From the NCBI RefSeq assembly GCF_000969445.1, contig NZ_JZEY01000061.1:480001-544000 (forward strand): a stretch of 64,000 nucleotides of DNA. The letters are read 5' to 3'. Numbering within the stretch: the stretch's first letter is position 1; the number at the start of each line of letters is the position of its first letter. Shown here in pieces: positions 45,092 to 55,714 of the stretch. Below the pieces are notes generated by a model. It ran no database searches. It saw only the letters and a program-made list of their open reading frames with translations, and had not been told where the DNA came from. The DNA comes from Devosia chinhatensis. Its GTDB lineage: Bacteria; Pseudomonadota; Alphaproteobacteria; Rhizobiales; Devosiaceae. Made by a program: the position numbers and the translations under genes.

Positions 45092-45241
45092 GCGCGCGCC
45101 CTCGCGATCACAATTGTCGTGAAGACAGGAGTTTCCGGGGCCTGCACGCGCATGGTAAAGGCTTCATTCACTGCCTTGGGTCATTTTGCGTAAACCAGGC
45201 CCTGGAGAGGGCACCAACGCTTTTTCCGGACCTGCTATCCC

Positions 45242-46267
45242 GTGTCTGCATCCTTCTTCCACCGCCTTGGCGCCTTTGTGATTCTGGTCTGGCTGGCTGT
45301 TGGGCTCGCCGCCTGTTCCAGCTTCGTCAAGGGCGGCGACAATCGCCACAATATCCCCCTGTCCAGCACTCTGGTCGCGGCGTTGCGCAGCATCGATTCA
45401 TCGCCCGGCGCGGGCATGGTGGTGCGGATTTTCAAGAAGGAAGAAGTGCTCGAGGTGTGGAAGCGCTCGAGTTCGGGACAATATCGTCTGCTCAAGACTT
45501 ACGAAATCTGCTCCTACTCTGGCGATCTTGGCCCCAAGTTCAAGGAAGGCGATCGACAGAGTCCGGAGGGCTTTTATACGATCTCACCCGGCCTGATGAA
45601 CCCGAAATCGGCCTATTACCTGGCTTTCAATACGGGCTTTCCAAACAAGTTCGACCGCTCTCACGGACGTACCGGCTCAAATCTGATGGTTCATGGCGAT
45701 TGCAAGTCCGTGGGCTGTTACGCCATGACCGATGCTGGCATAGCCGAGATTTACGCGCTGGCCCGCGAGACCTTCAAGGGTGGCAATCCAAGCTTCCAGC
45801 TGCAGATTTTCCCCTTTCGCATGACCACGGCCAATCTTGCCCAGGAGGCAACCAACCCGCATTTCGATTTCTGGAAGAACATCAAGGACGGCTATGATTA
45901 TTTCGAGCTGACAAAGACTCCTCCGGTCTGGGACGTGTGCGAACAGCGCTACATCTTCAATCCAGCCACCAATGCTCCCCTCGACGCTTTGGGCGCCTGT
46001 CCCCCGGTCGTCGCCAATGCTGCGGTAACCGCCAGGCAGCAGGCTGACAATGCCGCCCTCGCCAATCAGGCCGACGCCATCCGCAAGGCGGCAGAGAGAC
46101 AGGTCGCCGAGCAGGAGGCGGTCCGACAACGCGGCGCAGCGGTGAGCGGCTTCTTCTCGGGCATTGGCTCAGTGTTCGGCGGCACCCCCGCTCAACCCGC
46201 TATCGCCACGCCAGTGATGAACGGCGATCCTGCCAGCATGCCGACGCCGGAGAGCCAGCGACCGTGA
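45242..46267 (+). CDS. L,D-transpeptidase (YkuD/YafK-like) lipoprotein
   Basis: A 341-residue exported protein. The signal peptide ends in the lipobox LAAC (about residue 25), so it is a predicted lipoprotein. The YafK-type YkuD domain (about 60-215) contains SGDLGPKFKEGDRQSPEG, then NLMVHGDCKSVGCYAMTD with the catalytic His and Cys. YafK (DpaA) of E. coli hydrolyses the bond between Lpp and peptidoglycan, so a similar envelope-editing role is possible. The C-terminal tail is rich in Ala/Gln and carries a coiled stretch (about 265-300). The start is GTG 45242, uncertain since no good Shine-Dalgarno sequence is seen. It is followed by the unknown membrane protein. Confidence 0.87.
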   Translation: MSASFFHRLGAFVILVWLAVGLAACSSFVKGGDNRHNIPLSSTLVAALRSIDSSPGAGMVVRIFKKEEVLEVWKRSSSGQYRLLKTYEICSYSGDLGPKFKEGDRQSPEGFYTISPGLMNPKSAYYLAFNTGFPNKFDRSHGRTGSNLMVHGDCKSVGCYAMTDAGIAEIYALARETFKGGNPSFQLQIFPFRMTTANLAQEATNPHFDFWKNIKDGYDYFELTKTPPVWDVCEQRYIFNPATNAPLDALGACPPVVANAAVTARQQADNAALANQADAIRKAAERQVAEQEAVRQRGAAVSGFFSGIGSVFGGTPAQPAIATPVMNGDPASMPTPESQRP

Positions 46268-46339
46268 TTTTGCCAAGGCCCAAGTTCAGCCGCACTTTGG
46301 TGGGATGGCCCGCCTGAATCAAAAATCGGGAGATGCGTT

Positions 46340-46996
46340 ATGGATGATGTCGCCAAACCATCCCCTTCCGGCGACGACAAGCTGCCAAACCTCACCCTCG
46401 AACGGGATCTGGCAAAGCCAAGCATGCAGCGCTCCCCTCGGCAGACCCGCGCCTCTTGGGCCTTGGGCATCGGTGCCCTTGGGGTACTGATTGGAATGGC
46501 AGGGATTGGCGCCGCTTTGTGGCTTCACGAACAGGGCCAATCCGAGACGCGGCGCCTCGCTTCGGAAGTGGCGCAATTGCGCCTCAGCCTCGATCTTTAC
46601 GCCCGCGGCAATGGCGCTGCGAGCGCAGAGGACGTTGAGGCGCTTGCCGCGCGTCTGACAACGTTAGAAGAGAACGGCATCACCGTGTCCCTTCCCCCCA
46701 TCGGCCCCGCATCCATACCGCAAAGCGCGACAGCCGATGCCGGTAATGAGGATTGTCTGCCGCTGGGCATGCGTATTCTCGTTACCGAAGGGGATAATTA
46801 CAGCGTTTGCGGACAGCCGCTGTCCATCGATGTCGCGCAGGTGGCCAATGGCTATCTCGTGCTCGGCGACGGCACCACTATCGCCTCGGGCGGCTCCATC
46901 CTGGTTCCGGGCAGCACGACCTGCAGCATCGGTGTGACCTCGGGAGGAGATGAGGGCATAACGGGTTACGCTGAAATTCGCGTCACCTGCGCATGA
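46340..46996 (+). CDS. Unknown single-pass membrane protein
   Basis: A 218-residue protein I do not recognise. A cytoplasmic Lys/Arg/Ser-rich start (about 1-38) precedes one transmembrane helix (WALGIGALGVLIGMAGIGAALWL, in parts, about 40-62) and a short coiled-coil (EVAQLRLSLDLYARGN and EALAARLTTLEENG, about 75-115). A compact periplasmic domain (about 145-218) follows, with Cys near 143, 161, 199 and 217 and two glycine-rich beta segments, GYLVLGDGTTIASGGSIL and SIGVTSGGDEGITGYAEI. The even number of Cys suggests two disulfides. It follows the L,D-transpeptidase gene by 72 bases. Possible envelope role; no family assigned. Confidence 0.75.
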   Translation: MDDVAKPSPSGDDKLPNLTLERDLAKPSMQRSPRQTRASWALGIGALGVLIGMAGIGAALWLHEQGQSETRRLASEVAQLRLSLDLYARGNGAASAEDVEALAARLTTLEENGITVSLPPIGPASIPQSATADAGNEDCLPLGMRILVTEGDNYSVCGQPLSIDVAQVANGYLVLGDGTTIASGGSILVPGSTTCSIGVTSGGDEGITGYAEIRVTCA

Positions 46997-46998
46997 AA

Positions 46999-47020
46999 AA
47001 GCCCGGCCGGAGCCGGGCTT
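46999..47020. terminator. Bidirectional terminator between convergent genes
   Basis: Stem AAGCCCGGC/GCCGGGCTT with a 4-base loop; AAAAA precedes and TTTGACAT follows. It lies just after the stop of the unknown protein (46996) and 20 bases before the PpiC-type gene end. Confidence 0.75.
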
Positions 47021-47040
47021 TGACATAGGAAGCGCCCCGA

Positions 47041-47964
47041 TTACTGGGCAGCGGGTTCGCCAGCCGCGTCCACTTCTGCAGCGGCACCAGCCTCGGCCGC
47101 CTCCTGGGCATCGAACTTGGCCTTGAGCTCGGCATCCTCGATATTGATCTCGACGCCGGCCATCAGCGCATCCACCTTTTCGGAGAAGGAGCGCATCAGC
47201 AGCTGGTTCTGGATCTGTGGCGCAACCTGCTCGAAAGTGGGTGGAGCCGACTGGCGCTTTTCCTCGAGCTTGATGATATGCCAGCCAAACTGGGACTGGA
47301 CCGGCGCGGAAACATCGCCAGGTTCTGCGAGCGCGAAGGCGGCTTCCTCGAAGGGCTGCACCATCATGCCCTGGCCGAAAAAGCCAAGGTCACCACCATT
47401 GGCGGCACCCGGATCGATGGAATTCTCGCGGGCCAGCTCGGCAAAGTCGGCACCATTGTCGATCTCGGTCTTGAGTTCGTTCGCCCTCTCCTCGGTTTCC
47501 ACGAGGATATGGCTTGCGCGCACTTCATCTTCCGGCTGGAACTGCGCGACGAAGGCATCATACTCGGCCCGGGCCGCTTCTTCTGTCACGGCACCGGCGA
47601 TGGCTTCATTGAAATAGGCGCGGCGCAGCGCCCGCTCTTCGAGATATTTCTGACGCTGGGCAAAGACCTCTGTCTGGTCCATGCCGGCATCGCGGGCCGC
47701 CTTGGACATGACCTTCATGTCGATGAGGATGCGAACGAGAAAGGCACGGCGCTCTTCAGGCGGCATCTGTGCCAGGTCCTGCGCCATGTCTTCGGCTGCA
47801 AAGGTCAGGTCGCCCTCGGTGATCACCTCGTCGCCCACCGTGGCCACGACTGTATCCGGATTGGCAGCCGCCTCTGTCTGCGCCATGGCGCCACCGATCG
47901 TGGTAGTGGCCATCAGAGCGGCAAAACCGAATGTGCGCAGCATGCGCAGGCTCGAAGTCAACAT
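47041..47964 (-). CDS. Periplasmic peptidyl-prolyl isomerase (PpiC/SurA type)
   Basis: A 307-residue exported protein: a signal peptide (about 1-28, ending AALMATTTIGGAMAQ), an N-terminal SurA_N-like helical domain, one parvulin (PPIC) domain (about 135-235: EVRASHILVETEERANEL, ending FGWHIIKLEEKR), and an Ala/Glu-rich tail. It probably assists folding of outer-membrane and periplasmic proteins. I start at ATG 47964, which follows AGGAG; the longer frame would place charged residues before the signal. It is divergent from secA with about 400 bases between. Confidence 0.92.
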   Translation of the reverse strand: MLTSSLRMLRTFGFAALMATTTIGGAMAQTEAAANPDTVVATVGDEVITEGDLTFAAEDMAQDLAQMPPEERRAFLVRILIDMKVMSKAARDAGMDQTEVFAQRQKYLEERALRRAYFNEAIAGAVTEEAARAEYDAFVAQFQPEDEVRASHILVETEERANELKTEIDNGADFAELARENSIDPGAANGGDLGFFGQGMMVQPFEEAAFALAEPGDVSAPVQSQFGWHIIKLEEKRQSAPPTFEQVAPQIQNQLLMRSFSEKVDALMAGVEINIEDAELKAKFDAQEAAEAGAAAEVDAAGEPAAQ

Positions 47965-48362
47965 GAGATCTGATCTCCTCCGCCGGGCGCGGCCCGACAT
48001 GGGTAAGGTTTGGTCCTGAACCCGCTCGCATGGCAACAGGGCCAAATTGTGCCGGACCGGCGACGATTATTTCGTCTTCACTTGTGCCTGATCTGCCCGG
48101 AAAGCGTGGGCTTAGTCGTGGTGTGGCGCAATTCGCATACGTTGACAATAGCGGACCTCACTCTTACATCTCAGCCGCTTTTAAAGAGCGTGGACTGCAG
48201 GCGCGCGACGGACGCGCGTCCAGGACGCGACAGACAGAGACATCGGGGAACCGGAAAGGCTTCCCTTAGTTCTGACGAGGCGAATGGGATGGCTGACGCA
48301 GCCATGAAGAAACGCGCCGCCTGATCCAACGCCCCGCCGCCGACACAAAAAGGACCACGAAC
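47965..48362. other. 398-base divergent interval between the PpiC-type gene and secA
   Basis: It holds the secA promoter listed at 48142-48170 and a perfect 12-bp palindrome GGACGCGCGTCC (48210-48221) in its leader. The promoter of the isomerase gene presumably lies in 47965-48140 but is not obvious. No gene or RNA is recognised. Confidence 0.6.
48142..48170 (+). promoter_or_regulatory. Likely promoter of secA
   Basis: A perfect -35 TTGACA (48142-48147), a 17-base spacer and TACATC (48165-48170). The leader to the secA ATG is about 185 bases. Confidence 0.55.
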
Positions 48363-51059
48363 ATGGCACTTGCTGCGCTTGCCCGAAAAATTTTCGGGAC
48401 ACCGTCAGACAGGCAGGTCAAGCAATACCAGGGCAAGGTGGCCGCGATCAACGCGCTCGAGCCCGAACTGGCCAAGCTCAGCGACGATGCGCTCAAGTCT
48501 CGCACCGCCGAGTTCAAGGCACAACTCGAGCAGGGCGCCAAGCTCGACGACCTGATCGTTCCGGCCTTCGCCACGGTGCGCGAGGCCTCCAAGCGAGCCT
48601 TGGGCATGCGGCATTTCGACACCCAGCTGATCGGCGGCATGGTGATGAACGACCGCTCGATCGCCGAAATGCGTACCGGCGAAGGCAAGACCCTCGTTGC
48701 CACCCTGCCGATGTATCTCAACGCTCTCACCGGCAAGGGCGCACATCTGGTGACGGTCAACGATTACCTCGTCAAGCGCGACGCATCCTGGATGGGCCAG
48801 ATCTATGGCTTTCTGGGCCTGACCACCGGCACCATCGTGCCCGGACTCTCCGACACGGAGCGCAAGGCTGCCTATGCCTGCGACATCACCTACGGCACCA
48901 ATAACGAGCTCGGCTTCGACTATCTGCGCGACAACATGAAATATACGCGCGCCCAGATGGTTCAGCGCGGCCATGAATTCGCGATCGTCGACGAAGTGGA
49001 CTCCATCCTCATCGACGAAGCGCGCACGCCTTTGATCATTTCCGGCCCCGCCGAGGATCGCTCCGACCTCTACATGAAGATGGACGCCCTGATGCCCATC
49101 ATTGGCGAGGGCGATTTCGAGCTGGACGAGAAGCATCGCGCCGCCACCTTCACAGACCAAGGTGTCGAAAAGCTCGAGGCCGCTCTGGCCGAGGCACAGC
49201 TGCTCAAGGGCGGCTCCATGTACGACGTGGAAAACGTCATCCTTGTGCACCACGCCAATTCCGCGCTGCGCGCCCACAAGCTGTTCCGCCGCGACAAGGA
49301 TTACATTGTCCGCAACGACGAAGTGGTCATCATCGATGAGTTCTCCGGCCGCATGATGCCGGGCCGCCGCTATTCGGAAGGCCTGCATCAGGCTCTAGAG
49401 GCCAAGGAACACGTCAAGATCCAGGCCGAAAACCAGACCCTGGCGTCCATTACCTTCCAGAACTATTTCCGTCTCTACAAGAAGCTTGCCGGCATGACCG
49501 GCACCGCGGCGACAGAGGCCGAAGAATTCGCCGACATCTATGGCTTGGGCGTCACGACCGTGCCGACCAACCTGCCGGTGCAACGTATCGACGAAGATGA
49601 CGCCATCTACCGCACGGCGGCCGAAAAATTCGACGCCATCGCCGACCTGATCAAGGAATGCCAGGATCGCGGCCAGCCCGTTCTGGTGGGCACGACCTCG
49701 ATCGAAAAGTCCGAAATGCTCGCCGATATCCTGCGGACCAAGAATGTTGGCCACATGAACGTGCTCAATGCCCGTCATCACGAGCAGGAGGCCTTCATCG
49801 TCGCCGATGCCGGCCTGCCGGGTGCCATCACCATCGCCACCAACATGGCCGGCCGCGGCACTGACATCCAGCTGGGCGGAAATCTTGAAATGCGCATTCA
49901 GAAAGAGGCCGATGGCCTTGAAGGGGAAGCGCGTGAAGCCAAGATTGCCGAAATCAAGGCCAAGATTGCCGAGGACAAGCAGAAGGCCCTGGCCGCTGGC
50001 GGCCTGATGGTCATCGGCACCGAGCGCCATGAATCGCGCCGCATCGACAACCAGCTGCGCGGCCGTTCCGGTCGCCAGGGCGATCCCGGCCATTCCAAGT
50101 TCTACCTGTCGCTTCAGGACGACCTGATGCGCATCTTCCCCATCGAAAGCATGGATTCCATGCTTGGCAAGTTGGGGCTCGAACAGGGTGAGAGCATCAC
50201 CCATCCCTGGGTGACCAAAGCTATCGAACGCGCCCAGGGTAAAGTCGAGTCGCGCAATTTCGACATCCGCAAGAACATCCTCAAATACGACGACGTGATG
50301 AACGATCAGCGCAAGGTGATCTTCGAACAGCGTCTTGAATTCATGGATGCCGAGGACGTCAGCGAGACCATCACCGAGATGCGTCATGGCGTGGTCGAAA
50401 GTGTCGTATCGCGGTCCATTCCGCCCCGCTCCTATCCCGAGCAGTGGAATACCGAGCAATTGCAGGCCGCGGCCAAGACCTATCTCAACATCGATATCCC
50501 GGCCGCCGATTGGGCTGCCGAGGAAGGCATTGATGCCGAGGTGGTCGAGGACCGTATCCGCGAGGCGTCCGACGCCTTGATTGCCGCCAAGGAAGAGAAA
50601 TATTCCGCCACCATCATGCGTCAGGTGGAAAAGTCCATCCTGCTGCAATCGGTGGACGGGCTCTGGCGCGAGCATCTTGTCATGCTCGACCATCTCTCCA
50701 AGGTCGTTGGCTGGCGCGGTATCGCCCAGCGCGATCCGCTCAACGAATACAAGCAGGAGGCCTATGAGCTGTTCCAGGCCATGCTGGGCAATCTGCGCGA
50801 ATTGGTCACCACCCAGCTCAGTCATATCGAATTGCAACTGCGCCAGCCCGAGCCGCCCCCGGCTCCGGATATGAGCCGGCTGACGGAGACCCATATCGAC
50901 CCCACGACGGGAGAGAACGATGCGCTTGGCGACGATGTCGCGAGCATCGATGGGCTGCCCCCGGTAGACCCCAAGCTGTTGCAGGGCGTTTCACGCAACG
51001 CGCCGTGCCCCTGCGGCTCGGGAAAGAAATTCAAGCATTGCCACGGCGCTTTTGCCTGA
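48363..51059 (+). CDS. secA: Preprotein translocase ATPase SecA
   Basis: An 898-residue motor that drives unfolded secretory proteins through SecYEG. Present are Walker [15 protein letters not shown] (about 101-114), [14 protein letters not shown] (DEAD-type Walker B), the preprotein cross-linking domain, the second nucleotide-binding fold with [14 protein letters not shown], and the C-terminal zinc-binding [14 protein letters not shown] (C-x-C-x(8)-C-H) that binds SecB. Length is normal. It is a single gene with its own promoter and terminator. SecB is not in the window. Confidence 0.99.
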   Translation: MALAALARKIFGTPSDRQVKQYQGKVAAINALEPELAKLSDDALKSRTAEFKAQLEQGAKLDDLIVPAFATVREASKRALGMRHFDTQLIGGMVMNDRSIAEMRTGEGKTLVATLPMYLNALTGKGAHLVTVNDYLVKRDASWMGQIYGFLGLTTGTIVPGLSDTERKAAYACDITYGTNNELGFDYLRDNMKYTRAQMVQRGHEFAIVDEVDSILIDEARTPLIISGPAEDRSDLYMKMDALMPIIGEGDFELDEKHRAATFTDQGVEKLEAALAEAQLLKGGSMYDVENVILVHHANSALRAHKLFRRDKDYIVRNDEVVIIDEFSGRMMPGRRYSEGLHQALEAKEHVKIQAENQTLASITFQNYFRLYKKLAGMTGTAATEAEEFADIYGLGVTTVPTNLPVQRIDEDDAIYRTAAEKFDAIADLIKECQDRGQPVLVGTTSIEKSEMLADILRTKNVGHMNVLNARHHEQEAFIVADAGLPGAITIATNMAGRGTDIQLGGNLEMRIQKEADGLEGEAREAKIAEIKAKIAEDKQKALAAGGLMVIGTERHESRRIDNQLRGRSGRQGDPGHSKFYLSLQDDLMRIFPIESMDSMLGKLGLEQGESITHPWVTKAIERAQGKVESRNFDIRKNILKYDDVMNDQRKVIFEQRLEFMDAEDVSETITEMRHGVVESVVSRSIPPRSYPEQWNTEQLQAAAKTYLNIDIPAADWAAEEGIDAEVVEDRIREASDALIAAKEEKYSATIMRQVEKSILLQSVDGLWREHLVMLDHLSKVVGWRGIAQRDPLNEYKQEAYELFQAMLGNLRELVTTQLSHIELQLRQPEPPPAPDMSRLTETHIDPTTGENDALGDDVASIDGLPPVDPKLLQGVSRNAPCPCGSGKKFKHCHGAFA

Positions 51060-51080
51060 CCTTAAGCACTGGATTGCCAA

Positions 51081-51112
51081 AGGGCGGCCACTAGGGCCGC
51101 CCTTCTTGTTTT
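51081..51112 (+). terminator. Intrinsic terminator of secA
   Basis: A perfect 9-bp stem AGGGCGGCC/GGCCGCCCT with a 5-base loop, followed by TCTTGTTTT, 21 bases past the stop. Confidence 0.85.
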
Positions 51113-51217
51113 GGACTCTGCCGATACATGGAACCATCTGCGCTTTTTACGCCTTAGCATTTGACCGTTGGGCTGCCTCGTCGGCCTGCGGCCAAAAAGC
51201 GTCAAGGAATAAGCGTC

Positions 51218-53209
51218 GTGTTCAAACCATTCGTCATCAATCCTCCGGTCTTTTTCGGAGCCCTTCTGACCATCGGTCTTTTTCTGGCCGTCGGTGTCGT
51301 CTTCCCGCGTGAGGCGGACGAGATCTTTGCCTCGCTGCAATCCGGCATTCTCACCAATTTCGGCTGGCTTTATCTGCTCGCTGTAGGCGTCGTTCTGGCA
51401 GCCATGCTGTTGCTCTGCCTGTCGCGCTACGGCTCGCTCAAGCTCGGACCCGACGATTCCACACCCGATTTCAGCTTTCCGTCATGGATCGCCATGCTCT
51501 TTGCTGCCGGCATGGGCATCGGCCTCATGTTCTATGGGGTCGGCGAGCCTATGACCCACTACATGGCCCCCCCGACGGCTGAGCCAGGCACTATCCCGGC
51601 CGTGCGCGAAGCCATGTCGGTGACGTTCCTACATTGGGGCATTCATGCCTGGGCCATCTATGCCGTGGTGGGCCTGTCGCTCGCCTATTTCGGTTATCGC
51701 TATAATTTACCGCTTACCATCCGCTCCGGCCTCTATCCTCTGCTCAAGGACAAGATCAACGGTCCGATTGGTCATGCCGTGGACATCTTCGCCGTCGTTG
51801 GCACCGTTTTCGGCATTGCGACTTCGATGGGCGTCGGCGTCACACAGATCAATTCCGGCCTCAACTTCTTGCTCGGCGTACCGATTTCGGTCCCCGTACA
51901 GCTCCTCATCATCGCCGTCGTTACCGGCCTTGCGACCATCTCGGTGGTCAGCGGTCTCGAAAAGGGCGTTCGTATCCTGTCCGAGCTCAATCTCGTGGTC
52001 GCTATCCTGTTGATGCTCTTCGTGCTCGTCGTGGGTCCCACGGCTGAACTGGCGCGCGACTTCGTCCAGAATTTGGGTCTTTATCTCGACAGCATTCTGC
52101 TGCGCACCTTCAATATCTATGCCTATGAGCCCACCCCCTGGATTGACGCGTGGACCCTATTCTATTGGGCATGGTGGATTTCCTGGTCGCCCTTTGTAGG
52201 CATGTTTATTGCCCGCATTTCCCGTGGCCGTACCGTTCGCGAATTCCTTACCGCCGTGCTCTTCATTCCCGCCGGTTTTACCTTTGTGTGGATGACCGTT
52301 TTCGGGAATACCGCCATCTTCATCGATCAGACGGTCGCCGGTGGCGCTTTGGGCACAGCCATCGCCAATGACCTATCGGTGGGTCTCTTTGAATTCTTCA
52401 CCTATCTGCCGTTTCCGGTGATCACTTCGACGCTGGCGGTCATTCTTGTTGCGGTATTTTTCGTGACCTCCGCCGATTCCGGGTCGGTGGTCATCGACGC
52501 CATCGCCGCAGGCGGTGAGACCCAGACCACGATCATGCAGCGCATTTTCTGGTGCGCCTTTGTCGGCGTGGTGGCCGCCTGCCTTCTCCTCGCCGGAGGG
52601 CTCGATGCTCTGCAATCGGTCACCATTGCCAGCGCCCTGCCCTTCATCTTCGTCATTCTGGCTCTGCTCTGGTCGCTCCTTAGCGGCATGCGCGCCGATC
52701 TCGCTCAGGAACTCAGCCGCACCGAAAGCGCACTGACCCCGGCTCAGCCGGCTGCCGGTGTCACCTGGCAACGGCGCTTGGCCATGATGCTCAAGGCGCC
52801 AACGGAGGCCGATGTCAGGACCTTTATTGACAAGGAGGCGCGGGCAGCGCTCGAGCAGGTCGCCCGAGAACTGACCAATAGGGGGCGCGCGGCTACGGTT
52901 GAAGCCGACGAGGCCGGCGCCATTGCCTTGCGGGCCCCGGCCGAGGGCGTGCGTGACTTCGTCTATGGCGTGGCACCGGCGAGCCACCCGGTAGCCATGC
53001 TGACGCCTCTGGCCGCTGGCAAGCCTGACCTGCGCTATGAGGCCCGAACCTATTTTTCGAGTGGAAATCGGGGCTACGACATCATGGGCTTTGGACGCGA
53101 TCAGTTGATCGCCGATGTTTTGGTTCAGTTCGAACGCTATCTGCTGCTGGTCAAATCGCCGGACATGCAATTGCTGCATGCAGCGCCTGAGCACGCGCCT
53201 GGCACCTGA
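51218..53209 (+). CDS. BCCT family transporter (betaine/choline/carnitine type)
   Basis: A 663-residue inner-membrane protein with 12 predicted transmembrane helices and the signature region [20 protein letters not shown] (about 325-345). The latter carries the conserved Trp box that binds quaternary ammonium compounds in BetP, so it is expected to import betaine, choline or a related osmolyte with sodium or protons. A cytoplasmic C-terminal tail of about 150 residues follows the last helix and may regulate the transporter by osmotic or ionic state. GTG 51218 has AAGGA ten bases upstream. No bet genes are adjacent. Confidence 0.92.
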   Translation: MFKPFVINPPVFFGALLTIGLFLAVGVVFPREADEIFASLQSGILTNFGWLYLLAVGVVLAAMLLLCLSRYGSLKLGPDDSTPDFSFPSWIAMLFAAGMGIGLMFYGVGEPMTHYMAPPTAEPGTIPAVREAMSVTFLHWGIHAWAIYAVVGLSLAYFGYRYNLPLTIRSGLYPLLKDKINGPIGHAVDIFAVVGTVFGIATSMGVGVTQINSGLNFLLGVPISVPVQLLIIAVVTGLATISVVSGLEKGVRILSELNLVVAILLMLFVLVVGPTAELARDFVQNLGLYLDSILLRTFNIYAYEPTPWIDAWTLFYWAWWISWSPFVGMFIARISRGRTVREFLTAVLFIPAGFTFVWMTVFGNTAIFIDQTVAGGALGTAIANDLSVGLFEFFTYLPFPVITSTLAVILVAVFFVTSADSGSVVIDAIAAGGETQTTIMQRIFWCAFVGVVAACLLLAGGLDALQSVTIASALPFIFVILALLWSLLSGMRADLAQELSRTESALTPAQPAAGVTWQRRLAMMLKAPTEADVRTFIDKEARAALEQVARELTNRGRAATVEADEAGAIALRAPAEGVRDFVYGVAPASHPVAMLTPLAAGKPDLRYEARTYFSSGNRGYDIMGFGRDQLIADVLVQFERYLLLVKSPDMQLLHAAPEHAPGT

Positions 53210-53223
53210 GGCACTCTTGGATT

Positions 53224-53268
53224 GCCTTGCGTGTGTCACACCTTTGAGGCACACCAAGGCAGTTCTTT
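53224..53268 (+). terminator. Terminator of the BCCT gene
   Basis: GCCTTG-C-GTGTG (53224-53235) pairs with CACACCAAGGC (53250-53260) apart from one bulged C. AGTTCTTTTG follows. It lies 15 bases after the stop. Confidence 0.7.
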
Positions 53269-53288
53269 TGCCCGTTCAAGGTTTTGTC

Positions 53289-54524
53289 ATGGCTGCCCAT
53301 CCGGTTTCCCCCCTTGCCCCCAAATCCTATCCGGATCTGCCGGTCATTGAGGGCGTGCGCTTCGCCACGGCCGAAGCCGGCATCAAGTACAAGAACCGCA
53401 CCGACGTACTGCTCATGGCCTTCGACGAGAACACAACTGTCGCAGGCGTACTGACCCGGTCCAAATGCTCGTCTGCAGCAGTTGAGCTCTGCCGCGAAAA
53501 CCTGCCGGGTGGCCTTGCCCGCGGGCTGGTGGTCAATTCCGGAAATTCCAATGCCTTTACCGGCATGAAGGGCCGCGAAAGCGTGCGCCATATCGCCAAG
53601 GTGGCCGCCGAGGCGCTGGGCTGCGCGCCCTCAGAAGTGTTCATCGCCCAGACAGGGGTGATCGGCGAACTTATCGACGCTTCCAAGTTCGACGGCGTGC
53701 TGGATGAAACCGCCACCCGCATGAACGCACTGCCCTGGATCGAGCCGGCCAAGGCGATCATGACCACGGACACGTTCCCTAAGCTCTCCGGTGCCGTGCT
53801 GGAGATCGACGGCGTCGAAGTCAAGATCAACGGCATCGCCAAGGGCTCCGGCATGATCGCGCCCGACATGGCCACCATGCTCTCCTTCGTGGTCACCGAC
53901 ATGCCCATCGCCGCCCCGGTGCTGCAGGCGCTCCTCGCCAAACACAACCAGACCAGCTTCAATTCCATCACCGTTGACAGCGACACCTCGACTTCCGACA
54001 CCCTGCTCGCCTTTGCCACCGGCAAGGCCAAGGTGGAGCCGATCGAAAGCCTTGACGATCCGCGTGCCGAAATCTTCGGCCAGGCCTTGGCCGACGTGCT
54101 GTTCGAGCTCGCCATCCATGTCGTGCGCGACGGCGAAGGCGCCACCAAGCAGGTGTCGGTGCATGTCGAGGGCGCCGTCTCCGACGAAAGCGCCTTCCGC
54201 ATCGCCAAGGCCATCGCCGACAGCCCGCTGGTCAAGACCGCCATTGCCGGCGAGGACGCCAATTGGGGCCGCGTGGTGATGGCCGTGGGCAAGGCGGGCG
54301 AGCCCGCCGACCGCGACCGCCTCTCCATCCGCTTCGGCGACTTGACCGTCGCCAAGGACGGCGAGCGCGCCGCAGGCTATGACGAAGCCGCTACAAGCGC
54401 CTATATGAAGGGCGAGGAACTCGAGCTGACCGTTGAGCTCGGCCTCGGTGATGGCAGGGCCACGGTCTATACCTGCGACCTGACCCACGGATACATCACC
54501 ATCAATGGCGACTATCGGAGCTGA
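53289..54524 (+). CDS. argJ: Bifunctional glutamate N-acetyltransferase/amino-acid acetyltransferase
   Basis: A 411-residue enzyme of the cyclic arginine pathway; it recycles the acetyl group from N-acetylornithine to glutamate and may also make N-acetylglutamate from acetyl-CoA. The autoproteolytic site lies in [18 protein letters not shown], with the Thr of the ATM(L) motif (Thr196) as the nucleophile that becomes the beta-chain N terminus. The C-terminal part ([17 protein letters not shown]) is typical. I start at ATG 53289, matching the family length. It heads an argJ-GNAT-mutT unit with overlaps. Confidence 0.97.
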   Translation: MAAHPVSPLAPKSYPDLPVIEGVRFATAEAGIKYKNRTDVLLMAFDENTTVAGVLTRSKCSSAAVELCRENLPGGLARGLVVNSGNSNAFTGMKGRESVRHIAKVAAEALGCAPSEVFIAQTGVIGELIDASKFDGVLDETATRMNALPWIEPAKAIMTTDTFPKLSGAVLEIDGVEVKINGIAKGSGMIAPDMATMLSFVVTDMPIAAPVLQALLAKHNQTSFNSITVDSDTSTSDTLLAFATGKAKVEPIESLDDPRAEIFGQALADVLFELAIHVVRDGEGATKQVSVHVEGAVSDESAFRIAKAIADSPLVKTAIAGEDANWGRVVMAVGKAGEPADRDRLSIRFGDLTVAKDGERAAGYDEAATSAYMKGEELELTVELGLGDGRATVYTCDLTHGYITINGDYRS

Positions 54525-54528
54525 AACC

Positions 54529-55275
54529 ATGCTCCCTTCAATCGAAGCCTTTGAACGGGCCGGGCTCAGCGCCTGGCCCGGCATCGAGGTCGACTGGGAC
54601 GGCTCCTGGGTGCGGCGGGCCGCGGGCGGCTACACCAAGCGCGCCAATTGCACCCAATGCCTGGACCCCGATGATTTTGAGGATGCCGATCTCAGGGTCA
54701 TTTCGGCAAGCTCATGGATGGTCCGGCACAAGATCAAGCCTGTCTTTCGCATCACGCCCCTTTCCAGTCCCGAATTGAATGCGACGCTGGCAGAGGCCGG
54801 CTGGCAGACGCTCGATCCCAGCCACCTGCTGGCCATGGAACTCGGTGACGTCGAGGCCGACGCCGAGGCGCAGATCCTGCCCGTTCTCGATCCGAAGTTC
54901 CTGGCCGTCGCCAGAAAGCTCCAAGGCTATGACGAGACCACGATGATCGGGATGCAGAACCTCTTGGCGGCTCTGACCGTGCCTGCAGCCGCCATTGTGC
55001 TGACCAGGCAAGGAGAGGCCGTTGCCTCGTCGATTATGGCCATTGCAGACGGCATCGCCGTCACCGGCAATGTGGTCACCGAACCCAATCAGCGACGCCA
55101 GGGGCTCGGCAGCGCGATGATGCGGTCGGGCCTCGCCTGGGCCAGGGGGGAAGGCGCCCGATATGCCGCGCTCAACGTGCAGGCCGACAATCTGGGCGCC
55201 AAGGCACTCTATGCAGCGCTGGGCTATACCCATCAGTACGACTACTCCTATCGCGTCCCCGGAGCCGCACCATGA
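54529..55275 (+). CDS. GNAT family N-acetyltransferase
   Basis: A 248-residue protein with the acetyl-CoA motif A in the C-terminal half: VVTEPNQRRQGLGSAMMRSGL (named in halves, with R/QxxGxG as RRQGLG) and ALNVQADNLGAKALYAALGY. The N-terminal half is distinctive (WDGSWVRRAAGGYTKRANCTQCLD). Such proteins occur beside argJ and mutT in many Alphaproteobacteria; the substrate is unknown. I start at ATG 54529 after GGAG, four bases after the argJ stop; a frame start at 54505 lies inside argJ. The 3' end overlaps mutT by four bases. Confidence 0.9.
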   Translation: MLPSIEAFERAGLSAWPGIEVDWDGSWVRRAAGGYTKRANCTQCLDPDDFEDADLRVISASSWMVRHKIKPVFRITPLSSPELNATLAEAGWQTLDPSHLLAMELGDVEADAEAQILPVLDPKFLAVARKLQGYDETTMIGMQNLLAALTVPAAAIVLTRQGEAVASSIMAIADGIAVTGNVVTEPNQRRQGLGSAMMRSGLAWARGEGARYAALNVQADNLGAKALYAALGYTHQYDYSYRVPGAAP

Positions 55276-55679
55276 CTGACAAGCCGCTTCTTTTGGTGGT
55301 GGCCTGCGCGCTCGTCGACGCCGACCGGCGGGTCCTGATTGCCCAACGCCCCCAAGGGAAGTCCATGGCGGGCCTCTGGGAGTTTCCAGGCGGCAAGGTG
55401 GAGCCAGGTGAAACGCCGGAGGCCGCCATCATTCGTGAACTGCGCGAAGAATTGGCGATCGAGACACGTGAAGCCTGTCTGGCACCACTCTCATTTGCCA
55501 GCCACTCTTACGAAAGCATTCACCTGTTGATGCCACTTTACGTCTGTCGCAAGTGGCAGGGGACGCCGCAGGCGCTCGAGCATGCAGGGCTCAAATGGGT
55601 CCGGCCGCAGGCACTGCGCGATTATCCCATGCCACCAGCCGACGAGCCGTTGATCGCAGCGCTCTGCGATCTGCTGTAG
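55272..55679 (+). CDS. mutT: 8-oxo-dGTP diphosphatase MutT
   Basis: A 135-residue Nudix hydrolase that removes 8-oxo-dGTP from the nucleotide pool, preventing A:T to C:G transversions. The Nudix box is GGKVEPGETPEAAIIRELRE followed by ELAI (about 39-62), complete in all catalytic Glu residues. The ending (HAGLKWVRPQALRDYPMPPADEPLI, named here by HAGLKWV and YPMPPADEPLI) is typical of MutT. It is the last gene of the argJ unit. Confidence 0.94.
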   Translation: MTDKPLLLVVACALVDADRRVLIAQRPQGKSMAGLWEFPGGKVEPGETPEAAIIRELREELAIETREACLAPLSFASHSYESIHLLMPLYVCRKWQGTPQALEHAGLKWVRPQALRDYPMPPADEPLIAALCDLL

Positions 55680-55714
55680 GGGCCAGAAGGCCCCCGTGAA
55701 TTTGGGGCACAGAA

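Noticed and set aside
45242..46267. A toxin or effector role for the L,D-transpeptidase-like protein
   Set aside because: It is a lipoprotein with a YkuD domain at a stable chromosomal site, with no immunity or secretion genes near it.
49395..50894. Minus-strand frame of 499 codons across secA
   Set aside because: It is antisense to the conserved secA gene; long shadows are expected at this codon usage and no domain is seen.
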